Source: CAYRES01 sp964423425
GTDB taxonomy: Bacteria > Actinomycetota > Thermoleophilia > RBG-16-64-13
Assembly: GCA_964423425.1 (NCBI GenBank)
Contig: CAYRES010000001.1
Coordinates: 186,001-250,000 of the forward strand
DNA length: 64,000 nt
Reading direction: 5' to 3'
Below the pieces are notes generated by a model that saw only the letters and a list, made by a program, of their open reading frames with translations, did no database searches and was not told the origin of the DNA. A program made the translations under genes and the position numbers. Positions within the stretch are counted from its first letter, which is position 1; each line of letters opens with the position of its first letter. Positions 1 to 7,554 of the stretch are shown here, piece after piece.

Positions 1-81
1 TGGGGGGCGGCGCCGACCGTGGTTGAGGAGCGGGCGGCCGCTCCAGAGCCGTCGTGCGGAGACCCTTCACGCGCGGAGCCA

Positions 82-543
82 TTACTCACCGAAGACCTTG
101 ATCACCAGACGCTTCGGGCGCCTGCCGTCGAACTCGCAGTAGAAGACGTGCTGCCAGGGACCGAGGTCGAGGCGCCCCTTGGTCACCGGCATCAGAACCT
201 GATGGTGGGTGAGGAGGTTCTTGAGATGCGCATCCCCATTGTCTTCACCGTTCAGGTGGTGCCGGTAGTCACCGCCCTCGGGGAGTAGCGCGGTCGCAAC
301 TTCGTTGACGGGAGGGTGCCAGGAGGGCGGAGCTATCTTGTCGAGCCACTCCAAGGCGTCCGCTTGAATGCCGGGGTCGTCATCATTCACCCATACGGCG
401 GCGGTGATGTGCATGGCGGAGACCAAGGCCATGCCTTCACTGATGCCCGCCTCGTCCACGGCTCTCTGGACGTCCTCGGTGATACGGACGAACTCACGTC
501 TGCGGGCCGTGGTGAATGTTCGATACGTCGTGTGCCACTTCAA
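82..543 (-). CDS. yjbQ: YjbQ / UPF0047 family protein
   Basis: 153-residue protein of the YjbQ (UPF0047) family, whose members have weak thiamin-phosphate-synthase-like activity but no settled role. Visible family marks are the conserved His followed by TAAVWVNDDDPG near residue 47, the NGEDNGDAHLK stretch with clustered histidines and the C-terminal LGPWQHVFYCEFDG segment. The start is TTG at 543, with GGAGG on the coding strand eight bases upstream; no better start is visible. It is divergent from the ferric-reductase-like gene across about 170 bases. Length is close to the family norm. The family call is secure; the cellular role is not. Confidence 0.9.
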   Translation of the reverse strand: MKWHTTYRTFTTARRREFVRITEDVQRAVDEAGISEGMALVSAMHITAAVWVNDDDPGIQADALEWLDKIAPPSWHPPVNEVATALLPEGGDYRHHLNGEDNGDAHLKNLLTHHQVLMPVTKGRLDLGPWQHVFYCEFDGRRPKRLVIKVFGE

Positions 544-717
544 GACGGTAACCTCCCTGGGGTCATTGGCTCATGGGGTCGTGCGCAGCCGACCGGAAGA
601 CGGCGTTCGCTCACAGTATGCCCAAAGGGCTGCATTGCCTATGCCGGCAGCCCGGTGGGTGAGTCGCTCTACCCGGTGGTGTAGTGCTCACAGCCCCGGC
701 CGTGGGGTCCTGTTACC

Positions 718-2094
718 ATGTATCCTGACATGGGATCCGACGAGTACAGACCCAAGAGGGTCCCGGCGCCTTGGCGCTCGGCGCTGAATGCCCAAGGAGT
801 GGCGTGGCTTCTCGTGTACGTCTGCCTTGTGCTTCTGCCCCTGGCTCTCCTTCTGGTGGGGCCGGTACCGCCGGGCCGGGAGTTCCTGCGCGAACTCTCA
901 GTGGCCCTGGCCTTCGCCGGTACGGCGATTCTCGCTCTGCAGTTCGCGCTTACGGCGCGGTTCAGGCGCATCAAGGCCCCCTACGGCATCGACTTGGTGT
1001 ACCATTTCCATCGCGAGATCTCCTATGTGGCCCTCACTCTCTTGGTGGCTCATCCCGTGCTCCTCTTCGTGCTGAGCCCTCGCCTGCTGGCCCTGCTCAA
1101 CCCGCTGACCGCCCCTTGGCGGGCGAGGTTCGCCGTTGTCGCCCTCTTGGCGCTCATCGCCATAGTGCTGACCTCGGTGCTGCGCCGGCGCCTTCACATC
1201 AAGTACGAGGCCTGGCGTCACGTACACGGCATACTCGCCGTGGTGGCCGTGGCCCTCGCCGTCGCTCACATCGAGGGTGTGGGCCACTACGTGAACACTC
1301 CCTGGAAACGGTTACTGTGGATCGCGTACCCCTCGCTGTGGGGCGGCCTTCTCCTCTACCTGAGCCTGGTGCGTCCCTGGCGGCTCACGCGACGGCCCTG
1401 GGTGGTGAGCGAAGTGAAGCCGGAGCGGGGAGCGGCTCATACCATGGTACTCGAAGCACAGGGCCATTCCGGTATGAGCTTCTTGCCCGGGCAGTTCGCC
1501 TGGCTCACCGTGGGCGAATCCCCCTTCCTGCGCCACGAGCATCCTTTCTCGTTCTCGAGCAGCGCGGGCGGACGCAAGAGAGTGTCTTTCACCATCAAGG
1601 AAGTTGGTGATTTCACCTCACGGGTGAAGGAGATTCCTCCGGGTGCGAAAGTCTTTCTCGATGGAGCCTATGGATACTTCAGCATCGACCGGCACGAGGC
1701 CCCGGGGTATGTGTTCGTGGCGGGAGGCATCGGCATCACGCCCCTCATGGGTATGCTGAGGACGATGGCTGACCGAGACGATCGGCGGCCCGTGCTTCTC
1801 ATCGATGTGAACCGGGAGTGGGAGTCCATCACCTTCCGGGAGGAGTTGGCGGAACTGGAGCAGCGCCTCGAGCTGACCGTGGTCCACGTGCTCACCCGGC
1901 CGGCGCCCGGATGGACGGGTCCTTCAGGGCGTTTCAGGGCAGACATGCTTTGTGGCCTCCTGCCGGACGACATGCTCGAGAGGGACTACTTCATATGCGG
2001 GCCCGGTCCGCTCATGGACGTGGTGGAAAGGGCTCTGCATGGAGCCGGTGTCCACTTCCGACAGGTACACTCCGAACGCTTCGATCTGGTATGA
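718..2094 (+). CDS. ferric-reductase-like transmembrane FAD/NAD(P)H oxidoreductase
   Basis: 458-residue membrane flavoprotein. The N-terminal half (about 20-230) carries hydrophobic helices with histidines suited to heme ligation (HFHREISY, WRHVHGIL, VAHIEGVGHY), as in ferric reductase/NADPH oxidase-like domains. The C-terminal half is a ferredoxin-reductase-type module: FAD motif RHEHPFSFSS near 278, nucleotide-binding GGIGITPLMGML near 340 and the terminal CGPGPLMDVV motif. It likely moves electrons from NAD(P)H across the membrane; the acceptor is unknown. ATG codons at 718 and 730 are both possible; neither has a clear ribosome-binding site. A 31-codon membrane ORF overlaps its stop. Confidence 0.85.
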   Translation: MYPDMGSDEYRPKRVPAPWRSALNAQGVAWLLVYVCLVLLPLALLLVGPVPPGREFLRELSVALAFAGTAILALQFALTARFRRIKAPYGIDLVYHFHREISYVALTLLVAHPVLLFVLSPRLLALLNPLTAPWRARFAVVALLALIAIVLTSVLRRRLHIKYEAWRHVHGILAVVAVALAVAHIEGVGHYVNTPWKRLLWIAYPSLWGGLLLYLSLVRPWRLTRRPWVVSEVKPERGAAHTMVLEAQGHSGMSFLPGQFAWLTVGESPFLRHEHPFSFSSSAGGRKRVSFTIKEVGDFTSRVKEIPPGAKVFLDGAYGYFSIDRHEAPGYVFVAGGIGITPLMGMLRTMADRDDRRPVLLIDVNREWESITFREELAELEQRLELTVVHVLTRPAPGWTGPSGRFRADMLCGLLPDDMLERDYFICGPGPLMDVVERALHGAGVHFRQVHSERFDLV

Positions 2095-2186
2095 GGCAGC
2101 GCTACTCGACAACTGTCGCGGTGCTCGTGGGTCTTCTGATCGTGGCCCTGAGCGTGGTGTTCGCGCTCCTGCAGAGTGGGTGGTAG
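2091..2186 (+). CDS. 31-residue single-span membrane peptide
   Basis: Small ORF whose ATG overlaps the stop of the ferric-reductase-like gene (ATGA). It encodes a basic N-terminus (MRQRYSTT) followed by about 20 hydrophobic residues and a short LLQSGW tail, i.e. one transmembrane helix. The translational coupling and the clean positive-inside/hydrophobic layout suggest a small accessory subunit of the membrane flavoprotein. I do not recognise a family. It could also be a chance ORF; no comparative evidence is available here. Confidence 0.45.
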   Translation: MRQRYSTTVAVLVGLLIVALSVVFALLQSGW

Positions 2187-2207
2187 CCGGCCTCACTTAC
2201 GAAGGAG

Positions 2208-3128
2208 CTAGAACTCGTCCCACGGTGGGGCATCGTCTTCGCCCTCGGCGGCCAGGCGGGTCACGAGCCTGCCCAAGCCTTCCACTTCGCACACCACCTC
2301 GTCTCCGGCTCTCAGCCACTCCCGCTCGCCGTCGGGTCTGCCGAGGATGACTCCCTGCGGGGTGCCGGTGACGATGACATCGCCAGGATTGAGTGTCATG
2401 TAGCGGCTGAAGTAGCTGATCAGCTCAGCCACCCCGAAGACCATGTCGGCCGTGTTCGATTCCTGCACGAGGACACCGTTCACCCACGTCCGGAGCGCGA
2501 GCCGTTGGGGGTCGGTCACCTCATCGGCTGTGACCACGTACGGGCCCAGAGGGAGGAACCCGTCCAGTGTCTTGCCCAGAAGCCACTGTGAACTCTTGAA
2601 TTGGAGATCACGGCAGCTCAGGTCATTACCCACGCAGTAGCCCAAGACGTAGTCGAGAGCCTCCTCGGATGAGACCCGGTGGGCTCTTTGGCCCATGATC
2701 ACCCCGAGCTCCACCTCGTAGTCGAAACGATGGACCTCCGGCGGCAGCATCACGGTGGCGCCTGAACCGGAGAGGGCATTCGAGTACTTCGAGAACAGGA
2801 CCGGCTCAGCCGGTATCTCAGCGTTGGTCTCGGCTGCATGGCCGCGGTAGTTGAGCCCCACACACAGGATCTTCCCCGGCCGGGGCACGCAGGGGGCGAG
2901 CGTCAGTTCCTCCTCGGCCGCGTACAGGGAGTCGGAGTCGGGGGTTCTCTCCAACAGGTCGCGTAGCGAGACGATCGCAGGCCGACCCACGTCGAAGAAA
3001 TCCTCCGGGGTAGAGGGTACGTCTAAGGCGCCTACGGCCGCTACGGCTCCGGCTACGCTGAGCACTCCACGTGGGGTGCTCACGCCGAGAGCGGGGCCGG
3101 TGTGACGTTGATAGCACATCAGTATCAT
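2208..3128 (-). CDS. fumarylacetoacetate hydrolase family protein
   Basis: 306-residue FAH-superfamily enzyme, the family that cleaves C-C bonds or decarboxylates/hydrates acyl-pyruvate-type intermediates of catabolic pathways. The catalytic C-terminal domain shows the metal-binding acidic residues (FDYEVELGVIMG near 160 and GNDLSCRDLQ near 193), GKTLDGFLPLGP near 210 and the terminal NPGDVIVTGTPQGV motif. ATG at 3128 is preceded by AAAGGAG at good spacing. It is divergent from the GntR/FadR regulator with only 118 bases between the starts, so the regulator may control it. The exact substrate cannot be told from sequence. Confidence 0.9.
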   Translation of the reverse strand: MILMCYQRHTGPALGVSTPRGVLSVAGAVAAVGALDVPSTPEDFFDVGRPAIVSLRDLLERTPDSDSLYAAEEELTLAPCVPRPGKILCVGLNYRGHAAETNAEIPAEPVLFSKYSNALSGSGATVMLPPEVHRFDYEVELGVIMGQRAHRVSSEEALDYVLGYCVGNDLSCRDLQFKSSQWLLGKTLDGFLPLGPYVVTADEVTDPQRLALRTWVNGVLVQESNTADMVFGVAELISYFSRYMTLNPGDVIVTGTPQGVILGRPDGEREWLRAGDEVVCEVEGLGRLVTRLAAEGEDDAPPWDEF

Positions 3129-3232
3129 GCGATGACTCCTTTAGGTGCGCCGTCTTGGACGCCCAGGGTGAGGGAGGCGCGCCGGAAACAGCATCTGTTT
3201 AGCCAGTGGTTCTCCGGTGGTCGACAAAAGAG

Positions 3233-3238
3233 TATTAT
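3233..3238 (+). promoter_or_regulatory. putative -10 element of the GntR gene
   Basis: TATTAT lies nine bases before the ATG at 3247. Transcription would then begin within a base or two of the start codon, giving a leaderless or nearly leaderless mRNA; no convincing -35 hexamer is visible. It also argues against the upstream GTG at 3217 as the start. Confidence 0.4.
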
Positions 3239-3246
3239 GTTTGCAC

Positions 3247-3945
3247 ATGGTCAGGTCATCTGACACGGTCATCGCTGAAGTGTACCGCCTTCTGAGGGAG
3301 GAAGACCACGCGCCGGGCGACCTTCTCGGCAGCGAATCCGAACTCGCCGCCCGCCTGCACGTGGGCCGGGCCGTGATGCGGGAGGCCCTGCGCATGCTTG
3401 AGCGTGAGGGCGCGGTGGTGGTGCGCCCGGGTGTGGGCGGTGGTGTGTTCCTCGCTCTGGATGACACGCGTCCTTTGGCGGGGGCGTTGCGGGTGATGCG
3501 GGCACGCGAGGGTTGGGAGGCCGGCTCTGTGCGGCAGGCATACGTGGAGATCATGGCCTATCTGGCCCGCAAGGCGGCAGAGGAGGCGGATGACGCTGAG
3601 TTGGAGACACTGAGCCGGTTCAATCGAGCCTGGGTGGAGAGTTTCGACCGTGGGGAGGAGGAGGAAGCCGCACGAGAGGCCCGCAGGGGTTTCGACCAGA
3701 AGCTGCTCGAAGCCGCGCACAGCCCGGTGCTTGCTGCGATCGCGCGTGCCCTCGAGGAAATACTTCGTGAGGAAGTGAGCGGCGGCGGACCATCCGGCGA
3801 GGAAGGAGCGGGCCGGGTGGCCTACAGCCATGGCTACATACTGGAAGCCCTTCGTAGGCGTACTCCCAGAGAGGCGGCGGAACGAATGCGCCGGCATCTC
3901 ACGGCCGGCGGGATGGAGGTAGGTGGTGCAGATGGGAACGGTTGA
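3247..3945 (+). CDS. GntR/FadR-family transcriptional regulator
   Basis: 232 residues. The N-terminal winged helix-turn-helix (about 5-70) has the GntR hallmarks (SESELAARLHVGRAVMREAL, then LEREGAVVVRPGVGGGVF). The C-terminal all-helical part (about 85-225) resembles an FCD effector domain with spaced Asp/His residues (FDQKLLEAAHSP, HGYILEAL). Such regulators usually sense small carboxylic acids. ATG 3247 is preferred over GTG 3217 because the latter lies across a candidate promoter. It sits divergent to the FAH-family gene and overlaps the xdhC start, so it may control both sides; that is inference. Confidence 0.88.
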   Translation: MVRSSDTVIAEVYRLLREEDHAPGDLLGSESELAARLHVGRAVMREALRMLEREGAVVVRPGVGGGVFLALDDTRPLAGALRVMRAREGWEAGSVRQAYVEIMAYLARKAAEEADDAELETLSRFNRAWVESFDRGEEEEAAREARRGFDQKLLEAAHSPVLAAIARALEEILREEVSGGGPSGEEGAGRVAYSHGYILEALRRRTPREAAERMRRHLTAGGMEVGGADGNG

Positions 3946-4807
3946 TCTCTACAGGCGAATGGTTGAACTCACGGAAGCGGGCACACCGTTCGTGGTGGCC
4001 ACCGTGGTCGAGGCGTTGGGGTCGACACCGCGCAGGGCGGGGGCCAAGATGTTGGTGCTCCCCGATGGTTCGACGGTGGACACGGTGGGCGGCGGCGCGG
4101 TCGAGCGCCACGTGATCATGGATGCGCTCGAAAGCTTGAAGCGTGGGGCGTCTCGCACGGTCGAGTACGAACTCCGCCCCAAAGGGGAGCACGCTCTCGG
4201 CATGATCTGTGGCGGGGAGACCAAGGTGTTCCTCGAGGTTCACCTTCCCACGAAGACCTTGGTCATCGCCGGGGCGGGGCACATCGCCCAGAAGCTTGCC
4301 CCCATGGCGAAGATGCTGGACTTCAGGGTGGTCGTGGTCGACTCACGGCCGGAGGTGGCCACGGCGGACAACCTCCCCGAGGCTGACGAGGTCATTGTGG
4401 GCCATCCGGGTCAATTACCCGCTTTGGTGGACGTGGGAGAGAGCACGTACGTGGTGATCGTCACGCACGGTCATGTGCACGACAAGGACACGCTCGCAGC
4501 GGTCGTCGGCTCGCAGGCCGCCTACATCGGCATGATCGGGAGCAGAAACAAGGTCCGTACCGTGCTCTCGCAGCTGCGAGAGGAAGGGGTGTCCGAAGAG
4601 GCGCTGGCCAGGGTGTACGCACCCATCGGCATCAATCTGGGGGGAAACAGGCCTGCGGAGATCGCGGTGAGCATCCTGGCTGAAATCATCGCCTTGGACA
4701 ACGGCCTCGCCGACGCCCTGCGCGGGGGATCGCCCGAGGCCCTACGCCCGCCGACCGAGCAAGAGGCCGAGGCGGCGGCTTCAGCGCGACGGTGCGGCCA
4801 ATGCTAG
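3926..4807 (+). CDS. XdhC/CoxI family molybdenum hydroxylase maturation protein
   Basis: About 293 residues: an N-terminal XdhC/CoxI domain (VEALGSTPRRAGAKMLV, VGGGAVE, CGGETKVFLE) followed by an XdhC_C Rossmann domain (VIAGAGHIAQKLAPMAKML near 112, and YIGMIGSRNK near 200). Family members bind molybdenum cofactor and help insert or sulfurate it in xanthine-dehydrogenase-like enzymes. GTG 3926 has GGAGG at six bases; ATG 3932 is the alternative. It overlaps the regulator upstream and yqeB downstream. No hydroxylase gene is adjacent; the nearest is the locus at 18-24 kb. Confidence 0.92.
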   Translation: MQMGTVDLYRRMVELTEAGTPFVVATVVEALGSTPRRAGAKMLVLPDGSTVDTVGGGAVERHVIMDALESLKRGASRTVEYELRPKGEHALGMICGGETKVFLEVHLPTKTLVIAGAGHIAQKLAPMAKMLDFRVVVVDSRPEVATADNLPEADEVIVGHPGQLPALVDVGESTYVVIVTHGHVHDKDTLAAVVGSQAAYIGMIGSRNKVRTVLSQLREEGVSEEALARVYAPIGINLGGNRPAEIAVSILAEIIALDNGLADALRGGSPEALRPPTEQEAEAAASARRCGQC

Positions 4808-5622
4808 AGGGGAAGGACGTTCGCCCCCTCGTCTTGGTGAAAGGCGCGGGTGACCTGGCTACGGGGGTGGGCATCAGACTCTTCAGGGCCGGGTTTGACG
4901 TGGTCATGACCGAGATCGCCCAACCGACCCCGGTGAGGCGCACGGTGGCCTTCGCCGAAGCGATACCCGATGGACGGGCCCGGGTAGAAGATGTGGAGGC
5001 AGAATCAGTTGCGGACCCAGACCTGGCTCGGGAAGTGGTGTCGCGCGGCAGGGTGGCGGTGCTTATCGACCCCGAGGCGCGATGCCGCGAGGTGCTTAGT
5101 CCCCTCCTTGTGGTGGACGCCATCCTGGCCAAGCGCAATCTCGGTACGTCCATAGAGGATGCACCAGCGGTGGTCGCCCTGGGCCCAGGATTTTGCGCCG
5201 GAGTCGACGCCCACGCGGTGGTGGAGACCATGCGCGGCCACACACTGGGCCGGGTCATCTACCAGGGCGAAGCCATCCCCAACACAGGTGTGCCCGGTGA
5301 GATCGGAGGCAGAGGAGCCGAACGGGTCATCCGGGCGCCGCGGGCAGGGGTGTTCGTCGCCACGGCCTCCATCGGCGACATGGTGGAATCCGGGCAGACG
5401 GTCGGCACCGTAGAGGGTGAACCCGTGGTTGCGGCGATCTCGGGGGTGCTGCGTGGACTCTTGCGCACGGGCATTGGGGTGACGAAGGGGTTCAAGACCG
5501 GTGACGTCGACCCGAGGGCGGCTCCGGAGCATTGCCTCACCGTGTCGGACAAAGCCCTCGCCGTGGCCGGAGGGGTGCTCGAGGCGGCGTGCCATCTGCT
5601 GGGAGGCGTGAGGTTCGTATGA
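4801..5622 (+). CDS. yqeB: YqeB-like selenium-dependent molybdenum hydroxylase accessory protein
   Basis: About 273 residues of the EF2563/YqeB family, found with selenium-dependent molybdenum hydroxylases and thought to act in maturation of their Mo centre. Recognisable parts are the N-terminal VKGAGDLATGVGIRLFRAGF nucleotide-type motif, the central PEARCREVLSPLLVVDAILAKRN, the ALGPGFCAGVDAHAVVET segment and a C-terminal half with a biotinyl-like APRAGVFVATASIGDMVESG. ATG 4801 lies inside the end of xdhC; a GTG at 4792 is also in frame. The xdhC-yqeB pair argues that the organism makes a selenium-dependent hydroxylase. Confidence 0.85.
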   Translation: MLEGKDVRPLVLVKGAGDLATGVGIRLFRAGFDVVMTEIAQPTPVRRTVAFAEAIPDGRARVEDVEAESVADPDLAREVVSRGRVAVLIDPEARCREVLSPLLVVDAILAKRNLGTSIEDAPAVVALGPGFCAGVDAHAVVETMRGHTLGRVIYQGEAIPNTGVPGEIGGRGAERVIRAPRAGVFVATASIGDMVESGQTVGTVEGEPVVAAISGVLRGLLRTGIGVTKGFKTGDVDPRAAPEHCLTVSDKALAVAGGVLEAACHLLGGVRFV

Positions 5623-5758
5623 ATGGGATGGGCGGCGGAGATCGCCGGAGAGTAAGGCCCGGCGGGCTGGCGTGTGCAGGCATGGCCGGGCTGTGCGACG
5701 GCCACGTTTGGGGGCTACCAGCGTTGCTCTCCCTGGTGCGGCATGGGTACCTTCTCTG

Positions 5759-6553
5759 CTATCCGCTCCTGGTGTGCGGCTTCGATTCCCCGCGCAGCCT
5801 CCCCGCCTCGAGAGCCTGAAGGAAGCAGTCGGCGGCGGCGCGGAAGGCCTCCGGCCGCGACCACATGAGCGGGTGGCCGCCGGCGGGAGAGAGGTACAGG
5901 TGGCACTCGGGGATTTGCCGGGCCATACCGAGCACCTGGGTGGCCACGTCGGGGAGCACGTCGTCGGCGAGGCTGGCTGTGAGGAGCACGGGGCAGCGCA
6001 CCTCCGGCAACCGCCCTCCGAACAGATCCATGCCTCCGAGCGCGGCGAGGCCCTCGAGCAGCCGGGTGTCCGCCGCCACCACCTGCCGCCAGTCGTCACC
6101 ATGAGCCTCTTGCCAGAAGGAGCACGTGCGCCGGCCCGGGCGCGCCCGGCGGTCCACTGTGCGGCGGAACCAGGCGGCGGGGAAGCGCTCCACCTCACTG
6201 TCGGCGACGACGGCGCGCACCATCCCGGGCTGCCGGATGGCAAGGCGCAGGGCGACCATGGCTCCTCCGCTTTGGCCCACGAGGACCGCGGGTTCCCCAG
6301 AGAGGTGGCGGATGAGGGCGGCCGTGTCGGCCACTGCCACGTCCCACCAGTCGAGGGGCCACTCAGCGGCGCGGTCTGAGAGTCCCGTACCCCAATAGTC
6401 GAGGCAGACGGCACGATACGTGTGCCCGAAGTGCTCGAGTTCCGCGCCGTGGTGGGCTGAGGAGGAGGTGTTGCCGGTGAGAACAAGGAGCAAGGGACCT
6501 TCTCCGTGCTCTCGGAAGTGAAGGCGCCTGCGATCATTGGTAAAGTGGGGCAT
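5759..6553 (-). CDS. alpha/beta hydrolase
   Basis: 264 residues with an alpha/beta-hydrolase fold: oxyanion-region motif LLVLTGNTSSSAHHGAEL near 20, nucleophile elbow VGQSGGAMVALRLA near 95 (Ser), and late catalytic His in SPAGGHPLMWSRPE near 236. ATG 6553 is chosen because the protein then begins at the usual beta-strand 1 sequence (RRLHFREHGEGP); upstream residues in the frame look non-conserved. The substrate is unknown. It is convergent with yqeB (136 bases apart) and divergent from the next gene. Confidence 0.85.
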   Translation of the reverse strand: MPHFTNDRRRLHFREHGEGPLLLVLTGNTSSSAHHGAELEHFGHTYRAVCLDYWGTGLSDRAAEWPLDWWDVAVADTAALIRHLSGEPAVLVGQSGGAMVALRLAIRQPGMVRAVVADSEVERFPAAWFRRTVDRRARPGRRTCSFWQEAHGDDWRQVVAADTRLLEGLAALGGMDLFGGRLPEVRCPVLLTASLADDVLPDVATQVLGMARQIPECHLYLSPAGGHPLMWSRPEAFRAAADCFLQALEAGRLRGESKPHTRSG

Positions 6554-6674
6554 GTGACGCGAACCTCTGCGCACGTTCGTTGGGTCGCAGGCATGGTAAC
6601 CCAAACAGCGGCTCATGGTCGACACGGCGGCTGCAGACCGACCCGATACAAGCCGGCGATGAAAGGAGTCAGCC

Positions 6675-7550
6675 ATCTTTCCCGTCACTCACGCCTACTT
6701 CGCGGCACTGGTTCTGGGCGAGCTCGGTCCGGAGGAGCTGGTGGGCGCCATACTGCCTGATGCGCTCATTCTAGCGGGTCTTTCCTGGGAGGAGAGCCAT
6801 AGGGCGGGAATTCGCCTGTATGAGGCGGCCAGGGTGGAGCGCGAAGAGCGGGGTGGCGACGGCAACGGGTTCGATCCGGTGTGCATGGCGCGGGCGGCCA
6901 TCACCCACGGCGCGTCCCCTCGTGGTCTCGACTACTACGCTGACGAGGCTTACGTGGGCGCCGCATCAGTGGCGCCATGCCCCCGTTCATCCGTCGCCGC
7001 CAGGGTGCCCAAGGAGCCGAGCGAGGACAATGGCTTTGCGGCCGACCCCCGGGTCGATGAGGAGGCTGACCGCGGCTATGCCTTCCAGCTGGGTCGGCGT
7101 TTCTCGGCTCGGGCGGCTGAGGTGTGCGGCGTGGCGCCGGAATTGGGATGGTGGAAGGCGCACAATTTCGTCGAGATGGCGGTTGAGTTGATGGTGGCCT
7201 CGCGGGACCCCGATGTGGGGGAAGAGCTCCTCAAGGCACTCCGCACGCCGGCCGTTCTGCGCTCGGCGGGCGCAGCGACAGCGCGCGCTCTTGAACTCGA
7301 CGAGCACCGGCTGGTCGAGGGGTTGGGCATGCTTCCGCGCTACCTGCAGCTCTCACCATTGTCCGCCGGCCTGCTGGCCGAGAAGTATGAACTGCAGGTG
7401 CGTGCCCGCCATGGGGTGACACGTGTCGACTGCCTGGGTGTGGAGAGCCTCATCACCGAGTGCGTTGAGGTTGTACGGTGTTCGGTGGATTCCTTTTTTG
7501 ACAGTACCGTGCAGCCGGTCAAGGCGGTTCTCGAAGACCATCCTGTGTAG
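6675..7550 (+). CDS. probable metal-dependent hydrolase, apparent AUC start
   Basis: About 291 residues if read from ATC at 6675. Upstream in frame is a TGA at 6660; the only canonical start is GTG 6741, which would remove the conserved-looking N-terminus FPVTHAYFAALVLGELG. An AAAGGAG lies exactly six bases before the ATC. The pattern of THAY, ILPDALI, WEESHRAG and later WWKAHNFVEMAVEL spaces His/Asp residues as in zinc-dependent phospholipase C/P1-nuclease-like proteins, so a metal-dependent hydrolase is a reasonable guess, not a firm call. It ends four bases from the convergent acyltransferase-like gene. Confidence 0.6.
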   Translation: MFPVTHAYFAALVLGELGPEELVGAILPDALILAGLSWEESHRAGIRLYEAARVEREERGGDGNGFDPVCMARAAITHGASPRGLDYYADEAYVGAASVAPCPRSSVAARVPKEPSEDNGFAADPRVDEEADRGYAFQLGRRFSARAAEVCGVAPELGWWKAHNFVEMAVELMVASRDPDVGEELLKALRTPAVLRSAGAATARALELDEHRLVEGLGMLPRYLQLSPLSAGLLAEKYELQVRARHGVTRVDCLGVESLITECVEVVRCSVDSFFDSTVQPVKAVLEDHPV

Positions 7551-7554
7551 CAGC

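Noticed and set aside
5619..5819. Short plus-strand ORF starting on the yqeB stop (MNGMGGGDRRR...)
   Set aside because: Coupled-looking start, but it runs into the convergent hydrolase gene and has no recognisable features.
6560..6579. Inverted repeat CGAAC...GTTCG as a possible LexA box upstream of the hydrolase genes
   Set aside because: The half-sites are ten bases apart instead of four, so it does not fit the SOS consensus; it may still be an unrelated operator.
5005..6594. 529-codon minus-strand frame across yqeB and the alpha/beta hydrolase
   Set aside because: It covers two recognisable genes in other frames; its own translation is Arg/Ser/Pro-rich without motifs.
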